From Planctomycetaceae bacterium (GTDB lineage: Bacteria > Planctomycetota > Planctomycetia > Pirellulales > Thermoguttaceae), in the NCBI GenBank assembly GCA_031282385.1, contig JAITDV010000593.1, forward strand, positions 1 through 5,808: DNA of 5,808 nt, in the 5' to 3' direction. The notes under the pieces are model-generated. The model worked only from the letters and a program-made list of their open reading frames with translations, ran no database searches and was not told where the DNA came from. Shown in pieces: positions 1-5,808 of this stretch. The position numbers and the translations under genes were made by a program. Every line of letters starts with the position of its first letter. Position 1 is the stretch's first letter.

Positions 1-2958
1 GAAAAGATCAATTTGAATAAAGTCACTGAAATGACATTAGCTGAAAAATCAGAATTCGCACATCAAATTTTTATGCTGTTGTTGGTTCTTTGTAAAGATA
101 AAATTGACGGTGGATATAAAGAATCTGCACTTATGACGGTAAATGATGCAGCTCCTGATAGAGCAGGAATGAAATCCCGATTAGCTCAATGGTCTGTTAA
201 CCTCGTAGATTTTATAGACGCAGATGCAACAATGACTCCAATGATTTTTAGTTTGGATCCTTTTACCACAAACTACATGCAGAATGGATACAAAAATGTA
301 TTTAACCAATTTTTGACCGGAACAAGCATTAGCGGTTTGGTAAATAACTGTGGAATTGTTTTCGGTAAAGAGGACAATGATTTATTCATCACAAAAACAT
401 TCGCAACTCATAACCGAAATACCGCAGACTCAAGGAAAGATAATGATGTTGATTGTAGTAGTAATAATAACAAAAGGAAGAAAGGATATGTACACACAAG
501 TTGTGATAAAGCAAGTGAACATGATAACGATTTTGATCAGATATTTAAGCCTGAAGGTTCATTCTTTGTTGAATTATATCGTGCTGGTGATCCGACACGT
601 TGGCAGACGCCATCGGGTGTTTATGGCGTAAATAACGAACTTGATCTTGCAAGAAGAAATCCCGATAGCGAACCCGTTTGGCGAATCGCTATTAGCCAAC
701 CCGCAAAAAATAAACCAGGCGATACACTGGATGGTAATACATCAGAGATAACTGAAAAAAGAAGAAATAGTGTCGTTAAAGAACTTGAAGATACAGCAAA
801 GAGAAGAAGCTATACTTTTCAATCTCATCAATGGTACCAAAGTCTGCCACAACCAGCATTTGGAGAAGAAATGAAATTTAGTGGTGGTAATGTTGCCAAA
901 CCGGAACGGTTTATATTTTTTGTTAATGAATCGCCGACCTATATGAATCCAACATTAACCGATAATGATTTAAGTAAAAGATCATTTGTTAATTTTGGAG
1001 GAGTAAATACAAATGGAACTCGTAATACTCCAGACGTAACTTTAAAACCGAATGATTTTCTTGTAATCGCTCCGCGAGTTTTTACGTCATTCAGCTCAAA
1101 AGAAGTTGATGAATCTGCTGTAGGAACTTCCAATTCTTTTGGTATTCCAGACCTCACTGAAGGAACATATATAGATTTGAAATTATTAGCAGCGAACACA
1201 CATGTTAAAACTATGGTTGCGGCAATGAAAGCCAGCGAACTGAATACTTCTGATAACTCTTGGGACGTTTCGGCTGAAAACATTTTAACACTTGGTTTTC
1301 GCCGTGCTGCTGAGGTGAAAGAAATTGATACCAATTATCGTGGAATTGGCGCCAATATTTCAGAGCCGATTCCAACTACAGACATTACAGATAATATGAC
1401 TTCCAAATATTATTCTAAACCTGCCGCAGATGTTTCTGTTGTGGATAGTAACAATAATCAATATTACAAAGATTCTTATTATAAATTACCAACAACACCC
1501 GACAGTGCTTTTGATACGCCTAAGTACTCTGCTGACAACGATTTTGTTAAAGGATTTGGAACGATAACAGGTTTTCGCTCGGTATTTTTGCAACGTTTAG
1601 CCGACCCTAATCGAAAATATCATCCGGTAAATAATCCGTATATTACGGTCGATTGGAGTATGGTTGATTTGCACGTATTCACAAGTGAACAAGTAAAAGT
1701 TGGTGAAAATAATGCAGTTCATGACGGTGGTGAATTTAAAGCACCTGGAGGAAAGGACAATCTAAAATTCAGTGCGAATGCGGATGATGGGTTATATTTT
1801 AACATCCGCGAATGGGGAACAACCGCTACCATACGTGCAACGGACGATTTTACGAATAATAATAATTCACATAAACAACCAAACATAAGAGATCGCGCTT
1901 TTGCCACTGAATCTTATAAAGAAAAGATAGAAAATAACCCGTCATTACTCGGTGACAAAATGGATCAAAACTACAAACCGCCGAAATTGCCAGCTTCCAG
2001 TAACGCTAATTACCATACATGGGGAGCTTTATCGTCCAAATACGGGGAAAAACATGGTTCAATTATACCGTTGGGTAATAGGCATCCAAATATTAATTTT
2101 GCTGGTATTCCCAAAAGAGGTTTTTTACATTTTCCTTGGAATGATTCTCCACTTGCAAATACATTTGAGATAATGCTCGTTCCGGCAACAAGTGCTAGTA
2201 GATTCGGTTATGATTGTTATGATACACTTGGAAATGGCGGGCTACCTGCCCAAGGAGCCAAATCACTCGGCATGGATGGAAGCGCCCGATTTATGAATCC
2301 GGATGCACATACAAGTCCGTATCTAAATTTCTTTTCCAAAAATTCAACCCCTACCGTCTCTGGTAATCCTGCTAACGATAATTCATTGGATTTAGTACGT
2401 TTGTTTGAATATGTTCATGTTCCGTCACGATTCATTAACACAACTCAACCTTTGTCCGCAATGCGTGAACCTGGGAAAATAAATCTCAATACAATGACCG
2501 AAAAAAGTTGGATTGCACTCGGAGGCACTAGCACCAGTTATAACAACATCAAAATTCAGCGAAATCCATCGGACAATATAGAATTTTCAAAACCATTCAG
2601 ATCACCGCACGCAATAAATATGGTTCCAAATGATACGATGTTGCGAACCCCAGTTGATGCGACTTTACTAGGTATGGGTATGCAAAAAGGGGAGAATCTT
2701 TATACTAATTTGCATCATTTATTGCGTCTTTCGGAGATGACGACGACACGTTCAAATGTGTTTGCGATTTGGATAACGACGGGATATTTTAGGGTTGATG
2801 ATGACGGTAAACTTTGTGAAGAGATTGGTGCAGATGATGGTACGATTGAACGCCATCGTGATTTTTACATTATTGACCGCAGCATCCCCGTCGGATTCAG
2901 ACGCGGAGAAAAACTAAATACCGACAATATCATACTACTAAAAAAATCATTGGAATAG
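1..2958 (+). CDS. C-terminal part of a large planctomycete-type protein of unknown function (5'-partial)
   Basis: The frame is open from base 1, so the gene begins upstream; the TTG at 13 is probably not the start because the preceding codons read EKIN and join a KINLN-type motif. Numbering from that TTG, blocks I recognise from large planctomycete proteins are: LAQWSVNLVDFID (57-69) followed by MTPMIFSLDPF; NDFDQ then GSFFVELY (~173-190); LQRLADP...VNNPYITVDWSMVDLHVF (~525-560); FPWNDSPLANTFEIMLVPAT (~707-727); PGKINLNT (820-827); TTRSNVFAIWITTGYF (911-926); and FYIIDRSIP (951-959) just before the TAG stop, a natural C-terminus. PGKINLN also occurs in Verru_Chthon cassette protein A and GspK-like pilin-associated proteins, so an envelope or pseudopilus role is possible but inferred. 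A hydrophilic Asn/Asp/Lys-rich stretch lies at ~137-175. No enzyme motif or membrane helix is evident in the visible part. Family placement is fairly sure; function is unknown. Confidence 0.88.
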   Translation, partial: EKINLNKVTEMTLAEKSEFAHQIFMLLLVLCKDKIDGGYKESALMTVNDAAPDRAGMKSRLAQWSVNLVDFIDADATMTPMIFSLDPFTTNYMQNGYKNVFNQFLTGTSISGLVNNCGIVFGKEDNDLFITKTFATHNRNTADSRKDNDVDCSSNNNKRKKGYVHTSCDKASEHDNDFDQIFKPEGSFFVELYRAGDPTRWQTPSGVYGVNNELDLARRNPDSEPVWRIAISQPAKNKPGDTLDGNTSEITEKRRNSVVKELEDTAKRRSYTFQSHQWYQSLPQPAFGEEMKFSGGNVAKPERFIFFVNESPTYMNPTLTDNDLSKRSFVNFGGVNTNGTRNTPDVTLKPNDFLVIAPRVFTSFSSKEVDESAVGTSNSFGIPDLTEGTYIDLKLLAANTHVKTMVAAMKASELNTSDNSWDVSAENILTLGFRRAAEVKEIDTNYRGIGANISEPIPTTDITDNMTSKYYSKPAADVSVVDSNNNQYYKDSYYKLPTTPDSAFDTPKYSADNDFVKGFGTITGFRSVFLQRLADPNRKYHPVNNPYITVDWSMVDLHVFTSEQVKVGENNAVHDGGEFKAPGGKDNLKFSANADDGLYFNIREWGTTATIRATDDFTNNNNSHKQPNIRDRAFATESYKEKIENNPSLLGDKMDQNYKPPKLPASSNANYHTWGALSSKYGEKHGSIIPLGNRHPNINFAGIPKRGFLHFPWNDSPLANTFEIMLVPATSASRFGYDCYDTLGNGGLPAQGAKSLGMDGSARFMNPDAHTSPYLNFFSKNSTPTVSGNPANDNSLDLVRLFEYVHVPSRFINTTQPLSAMREPGKINLNTMTEKSWIALGGTSTSYNNIKIQRNPSDNIEFSKPFRSPHAINMVPNDTMLRTPVDATLLGMGMQKGENLYTNLHHLLRLSEMTTTRSNVFAIWITTGYFRVDDDGKLCEEIGADDGTIERHRDFYIIDRSIPVGFRRGEKLNTDNIILLKKSLE

Positions 2959-3067
2959 AAATTTCATAACCTATTCAGAATATAAAGAGCTTTCTTTTTT
3001 TCGTTACGGCAGACAAAAATAATAGTGCAGTAACCGTTTTGAAATTGATATACTGTTCGTACTATAA
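2959..3067. other. AT-rich 3' flank of the large gene, no gene seen
   Basis: No plausible coding region is present between the TAG stop of the large gene and the repeat element. It holds a T-rich run at 2991-3001 preceded by a four-pair AAAG/CTTT stem with only two bases between the arms, too weak to call a terminator. No promoter is recognisable. Confidence 0.5.
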
Positions 3068-3086
3068 ATTAGACCTTTTCGCTAAC
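3068..3086 (+). repeat. Left terminal inverted repeat of copy 1
   Basis: ATTAGACCTTTTCGCTAAC; the first 18 bases pair with 3331-3348 with one mismatch. The same 19 bases plus two more are found unchanged at 5625-5645, the left end of copy 2. Confidence 0.75.
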
Positions 3087-3144
3087 CTAAAAATATATCA
3101 ACACAACAAAAAACCTACAACGAAAAACCGCCCTTAACTCCTCC

Positions 3145-3323
3145 GAGACCACCCCTAACCCCTCCGAAGGAGGGGAATAAGAATACGCCTCCGAAGGAGG
3201 CGAATAAGGAGACGCCGCCGAGTGATGGGAATAAGAAGATGCTGCCGAAGGAGGCGAATAAGGAGACGCCTCCCCGATAGAGGCGAATAATTCCCCTCCT
3301 TCGGAGGGGTCAGGGGTGGTCTC
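3145..3323. repeat. Inverted arms of copy 1 (3145-3178 / 3290-3323)
   Basis: The arms run GAGACCACCCCT...GGGGAAT and its reverse complement, 34 nt each, with one mismatch (A3157 on the left against a G-equivalent on the right). Each arm contains its own 17-nt hairpin, CCCCTCC-GAA-GGAGGGG on the left (3159-3175) and CCCCTCC-TTC-GGAGGGG on the right (3293-3309), each with a 7-bp stem and 3-nt loop. The strand can therefore fold as one long stem or as two short hairpins. Confidence 0.85.
3175..3284 (+). repeat. 27-bp imperfect tandem array, four units
   Basis: Each unit is an 11-bp linker (GAATAAGAATA, GAATAAGGAGA, GAATAAGAAGA, GAATAAGGAGA) followed by a 16-18-bp block. The units are 3175-3201, 3202-3228, 3229-3255 and 3256-3284. 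The block of unit 1, CGCCTCCGAAGGAGGC, holds a perfect GCCTCC/GGAGGC hairpin. Units 2 and 3 have lost part of the palindrome, and unit 4 is two bases longer with a CGCCTC/GAGGCG-type stem. Copy 2 has only one such block, so the array explains most of the length difference between copies. Confidence 0.85.
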
Positions 3324-3330
3324 CTACATG

Positions 3331-3348
3331 TTAGAGAAAAGGTCTAAT
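3331..3348 (-). repeat. Right terminal inverted repeat of copy 1
   Basis: Read on the minus strand this is ATTAGACCTTTTCTCTAA, one base different from the other two visible ends (T instead of G at position 14). Confidence 0.75.
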
Positions 3349-3353
3349 AATTA

Positions 3354-3386
3354 CATTTCATTCGATTACCGTATCCGACTGAAATG
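3354..3386. promoter_or_regulatory. Possible regulatory inverted repeat CATTTCA-N19-TGAAATG upstream of the peptidase gene
   Basis: A perfect 7-bp inverted repeat (3354-3360 and 3380-3386) sits in the 81 bases between the repeat element and the ATG at 3430. The centre-to-centre distance is 26 bases. It could be an operator or a weak 5'-UTR hairpin. No convincing -35/-10 pair could be placed, and a 7-bp repeat in AT-rich DNA may be chance. Confidence 0.2.
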
Positions 3387-3429
3387 ATACGAGATTTCAA
3401 ATAACCACTAACAACCATTAAACAATCAA

Positions 3430-3564
3430 ATGCAACAACTATCTTTTCAACTTTTTACACATCCGTTTCCATTAACATTTTCGGTTTTGCGCCGTCAAGT
3501 TTTAACTTTTATTTGTTATACGGCTCTATTTTTGTTGACCGTATTATCTTTGTCCGTGTTGTGT
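3430..3564 (+). other. Signal peptide of the S46 peptidase
   Basis: It has an unusually long, nearly uncharged N-region (residues 1-20), then RR at 21-22, a hydrophobic core of about 20 residues (24-44) and a V-L-C cleavage motif at 43-45 before ADEG. The Cys is preceded by Leu, so it is not a classical lipobox. The RR pair lacks the rest of a Tat motif, so Sec export is more likely. Confidence 0.7.
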
Positions 3565-5586
3565 GCGGACGAAGGAATGTGGCTTTTTGAGTCTAATTCC
3601 GTAACCGCGCAAGTCAAAGAAAAATACGGATTCAACATGACCGATGATTGGATGGAACACATATTCAAATCATCAACACGGTTTGGCCGCAGCGGCAGCG
3701 CGTCGTTTGTTTCGCCCAACGGTTTGATAATGACAAATCACCACGTCGGCGCCGCACAACTCCAAATGCACAGCACCCCCGAAAATGATATGCTCAAAAA
3801 TGGATTCTACGCCAAAACATTGTCCGATGAAATTCCTTGCAAAGGACTTGAGTGTATTGTTATGGACAGCGTTAAAGATATAACAGACGAACTCGAAAAA
3901 ATTACAACAGGTTTGCAACCCGAAGCAGCCGCTAAAGCACGACGAGAAGCCATCAGTAAAATTGAACAAGAAGAAGCAAATAAATCAAATCTACATTGCG
4001 AAGTTGTTACGCTATTTCAAGGCGGCAAGTATCATCTTTATCGTTACAAAAAATACACAGATATACGTCTCGTTTGGGCGCCCGAACAAGACATTGCGGC
4101 ATTCGGCGGCGATCCCGACAATTATGAATATCCGCGTTATTGTGTTGATTGTTCGTTTTTCCGCGCTTATGAAAATGATAAACCCGCACAAATACAACAT
4201 TACCTAAAATGGGCAACAAACGGCGTCAAAGAAAACGAACTCGTATTCGTTTCAGGGTTCCCAGGCACAACAAACCGCGCCTTCACCCGCTCACATCTTG
4301 AATTTCAACGCGACTTCTATTTCCCCGAAAGACTCGCAAGACTTTACCGCCGTGAAGTTGTTTATTCTGCATTTGCGGAACGTTCACTTGAAAATAAGCG
4401 GAGAATTGCGCATGATCTTGACGCGGTTAAAAATTACCGCAAACGCGCTATCGGACAACTCGACGCCCTACAAACTCCCTCTCTTTGGAAATCAAACGAA
4501 GAAGCAAAAGAATCCGCACATTCACGGTTTCACGGCGATGCAATGGCTTTGCCATGTTTCCGTTTGTCAGAGTTCTATATCAACTACTGCTACTTTGAAA
4601 CAGGCGAAGCCTTCAACTCACAAACTTTCCGCCTCGCACGCCAACTTGTACGTCTTGCCCTGGAAAAAGAAAAACCAAACGCAGAACGTTTACGCGAATA
4701 CCGCGACGGAAATATCGACTCAATAAAACGGAGCATTCTAAATGATTCGCCAATTTACGAAGATGTTGAAATCCTTAAATTGACAGATTCGTTGTCGATG
4801 CTGTTTGAGTACGGAAATGGAGGAGAAAGACAAAATCCCAATAGTGCGAAACCAATTTTTCCTAGGAATATAGAGTGGAGTACAATGTTTTCAAAAAATT
4901 CGCCCAAAGAATTAGCAACAAAATTAGTGAGCGGTTCTAAATTGCGAGATGTTGCGGAGCGTCGGAAATTGTTGGACGGCGGTTTCACAGCAATAAACGC
5001 TTCAGATGACCCAATGATCAAATTTGTTCTACAATACGATTCGCTTGCACGGAAATACCGAAAATTGTACGAAGAACAATTTGAAGCGCCAATGACCGAA
5101 ATTTATGCAAATTTAGCAAAAAAACGATTCCAAAAATACGGTGATAAAATTTATCCCGACGCAACATTTACGTTGCGGATTTCATTCGGAGTTGTCAAAG
5201 GCTACGAAGAAGCAGGCAAATATATTAAACCTGTAACAAATATCGCAGGTATGTTTGACCGAGCAGAATCAATGAAATTCAAAGAACCTTTCAACCTGCC
5301 CCAAAGTTGGCTAGACAATAAAAATAAACTCGACCCCAAAACACGTTTTAACCTAGTTACAACAAACGACATCATCGGAGGAAATAGCGGAAGCCCACTA
5401 ATCAATACTAAAGGCGAAGTTGTAGGATTGGTTTTCGACGGCAATATTTATTCGTTGTCAAATAACTTCATCTACACAGAAACACAAAGCCGATGCGTCG
5501 CCGTTCACGTCGATGTAATCATAGAATCCCTCAAAAAAATCTACAACGCAAAAAGATTAATCGAAGAACTAGGAATTAAAAATTAA
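3430..5586 (+). CDS. S46 family dipeptidyl peptidase (DPP7/DPP11-like), secreted
   Basis: This serine exopeptidase family releases dipeptides from peptide N-termini in the periplasm. Residues 24-45 form a hydrophobic signal segment with likely cleavage after VLC(45), leaving ADEGMW, the typical mature start of the family. Catalytic His is H105 in LIMTNHHVG. Catalytic Asp is D240, placed by spacing nine residues after the Asn of GGDPDNYEYPR (226-236). Catalytic Ser is S653 in GGNSGSP. The helical cap domain falls roughly at 285-560. The residue 18 after the Ser is G671 in FDGN; family knowledge assigns Gly here to DPP7-type hydrophobic P1 preference and Arg or Ser to acidic-preferring DPP11. 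Length (718) is normal, with no frameshift. The ATG at 3430 lacks a clear Shine-Dalgarno; a TTG at 3487 would give a more compact signal peptide starting at RRQVL. The preceding in-frame stop is at 3409. The gene lies between two inverted repeat elements and is probably transcribed alone. Confidence 0.95.
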   Translation: MQQLSFQLFTHPFPLTFSVLRRQVLTFICYTALFLLTVLSLSVLCADEGMWLFESNSVTAQVKEKYGFNMTDDWMEHIFKSSTRFGRSGSASFVSPNGLIMTNHHVGAAQLQMHSTPENDMLKNGFYAKTLSDEIPCKGLECIVMDSVKDITDELEKITTGLQPEAAAKARREAISKIEQEEANKSNLHCEVVTLFQGGKYHLYRYKKYTDIRLVWAPEQDIAAFGGDPDNYEYPRYCVDCSFFRAYENDKPAQIQHYLKWATNGVKENELVFVSGFPGTTNRAFTRSHLEFQRDFYFPERLARLYRREVVYSAFAERSLENKRRIAHDLDAVKNYRKRAIGQLDALQTPSLWKSNEEAKESAHSRFHGDAMALPCFRLSEFYINYCYFETGEAFNSQTFRLARQLVRLALEKEKPNAERLREYRDGNIDSIKRSILNDSPIYEDVEILKLTDSLSMLFEYGNGGERQNPNSAKPIFPRNIEWSTMFSKNSPKELATKLVSGSKLRDVAERRKLLDGGFTAINASDDPMIKFVLQYDSLARKYRKLYEEQFEAPMTEIYANLAKKRFQKYGDKIYPDATFTLRISFGVVKGYEEAGKYIKPVTNIAGMFDRAESMKFKEPFNLPQSWLDNKNKLDPKTRFNLVTTNDIIGGNSGSPLINTKGEVVGLVFDGNIYSLSNNFIYTETQSRCVAVHVDVIIESLKKIYNAKRLIEELGIKN

Positions 5587-5649
5587 GTAATATTTCAGCG
5601 GAATTTGCGTTTCGACTCATATTAATTAGACCTTTTCGCTAACCTGTAT

Positions 5650-5691
5650 GAGACCACCCCTGACCCCTCCGAGACCACCCCTAACCCCTCC
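5650..5691 (+). repeat. 21-bp direct tandem duplication in copy 2
   Basis: GAGACCACCCCTGACCCCTCC (5650-5670, first unit) is followed at once by a second unit (5671-5691) that differs only at G5662/A5683. The G form is the one matching the right arm of copy 1, and the A form matches its left arm, as if two variant arm ends had been joined. Confidence 0.85.
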
Positions 5692-5771
5692 GAAGGAGGG
5701 GAATAATTCGCCTCCCTCGGAGGCGTATTCTTATTCCCCTCCTTCGGAGGGGTTAGGGGTGGTCTCGGAGG
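5666..5771. repeat. Perfect 41-bp inverted repeat with a nested hairpin
   Basis: Arms 5666-5706 and 5731-5771 are exact reverse complements over 41 positions, separated by 24 bases. The spacer holds another hairpin, CGCCTCC-CTC-GGAGGCG (5709-5725). Each arm carries a 17-nt hairpin, at 5685-5701 and 5736-5752. Such a structure can extrude as a cruciform, and if transcribed would form a very stable RNA stem downstream of the peptidase gene. It has no adjoining T-run, so it is not a standard intrinsic terminator, although it might act as a 3'-end stabiliser. Confidence 0.9.
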
Positions 5772-5808
5772 AGTTAAAGGCGGTTTTTCGTTGTAGTTTT
5801 TTTGTTGC

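Larger units (their letters stand above)
3068..3348. mobile_element. MITE-like palindromic repeat element, copy 1 (281 bp, non-coding)
   Basis: The left end reads ATTAGACCTTTTCGCTAAC (3068-3086). The right end, 3331-3348, is its reverse complement with one mismatch (T for G), giving 18-bp terminal inverted repeats. Inside are inverted arms 3145-3178 and 3290-3323 (34 nt, one mismatch) flanking a 27-bp tandem array. A second copy lies at 5625-5808 in opposite orientation: 3104-3205 matches the reverse complement of 5706-5807 with three mismatches in 102 positions. The right end also matches the start of copy 2, with three mismatches over the first 46 bases. There is no open frame and no transposase, so it would need help in trans if it is mobile. 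A target-site duplication cannot be fixed: the flanks are AT-rich, and a TA or AT duplication is compatible but ambiguous. It could instead be a non-mobile intergenic palindrome family. Confidence 0.65.
5625..5808. mobile_element. MITE-like palindromic repeat element, copy 2 (right end beyond window)
   Basis: It starts 38 bases after the peptidase stop codon with the same end sequence as copy 1, ATTAGACCTTTTCGCTAAC. Its body is copy 1 in reverse orientation: 5706-5807 is the reverse complement of 3104-3205 with three mismatches in 102. By comparison, about 35 more bases should follow the window edge and end in the reverse complement of the terminal repeat, giving a total of about 220 bp against 281 for copy 1. 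It lacks the 27-bp array of copy 1 but has a 21-bp duplication that copy 1 lacks. No coding potential was seen. Confidence 0.65.

Noticed and set aside
13..15. TTG at 13 as the start of the large gene
   Set aside because: The frame is open to base 1, and the codons before the TTG complete a KINLN-type motif; there is no ribosome binding site in the few bases available.
939..1334. 131-codon open frame on the minus strand
   Set aside because: It lies inside the large plus-strand gene, whose conserved blocks continue on both sides; the antisense translation shows no recognisable motif.
2981..3002. Possible intrinsic terminator after the large gene (AAAG/CTTT stem then T-run)
   Set aside because: The stem is only four AT-rich pairs with a two-base loop, too weak to support the call despite the T-run.
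3175..3284. CRISPR-like array of regularly spaced repeats
   Set aside because: The 27-bp units are contiguous and degenerate, the linker is itself repeated rather than unique, and there are no spacers or cas genes.
3487..3510. Twin-arginine (Tat) signal at RRQVLTF
   Set aside because: Only the arginine pair fits; the consensus residues around it are missing, and characterised S46 enzymes use ordinary signal peptides.
3547..3566. Lipoprotein signal at LSVLC
   Set aside because: The residue before the Cys is Leu rather than Gly, Ala or Ser, so the lipobox is not satisfied; cleavage after the Cys fits the family's mature start better.
3673..3969. 98-codon minus-strand frame and other frames opposite the peptidase gene (for example 4007-4219, 4755-5021, 5202-5444)
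   Set aside because: All are antisense shadows of a well-supported S46 coding sequence, with no independent evidence.
4298..4726. 142-codon plus-strand frame inside the peptidase gene
   Set aside because: It overlaps the cap domain of the S46 frame, which runs uninterrupted; there is no start signal and no family resemblance.

Overview
The window most likely comes from an AT-rich member of the Planctomycetota. The main reason is the first coding region. It is the C-terminal ~985 residues of a very large protein whose blocks I recognise from a planctomycete-specific family: LAQWSVNLVDFID, NDFDQ..GSFFVELY, VNNPYITVDWSMVDLHVF, PGKINLNT, TTRSNVFAIWIT and a terminal FYIIDRSIP..F. No sequence search was possible, so the placement rests on remembered motifs; the exact lineage is not determinable.

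Layout: (1) 1-2958, + strand, 3' part of the large planctomycete protein, open at the left edge. (2) 2959-3429, a 471-base intergenic stretch dominated by a 281-bp gene-less repeat element (3068-3348) with ~18-bp terminal inverted repeats, a long self-complementary arm pair and a 27-bp tandem array. (3) 3430-5586, + strand, a complete secreted S46-family dipeptidyl peptidase (DPP7/DPP11 family), 718 residues, with all three catalytic positions present. (4) 5587-5808, a second copy of the repeat element starting at 5625, inverted relative to the first and cut by the window edge. It contains a perfect 41-bp inverted repeat around a nested hairpin.

The two genes point the same way but are separated by 471 bases with a repeat between them, so they are probably separate transcription units. 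I see no functional link between them. The peptidase would remove dipeptides from peptide N-termini in the periplasm. The large protein resembles envelope or pilin-linked cassette proteins, but its role is unknown. The most notable structure is not a gene: two divergent-length copies of one MITE-like element lie in opposite orientation on either side of the peptidase gene. No CRISPR array, tRNA, rRNA or transposase gene is visible.
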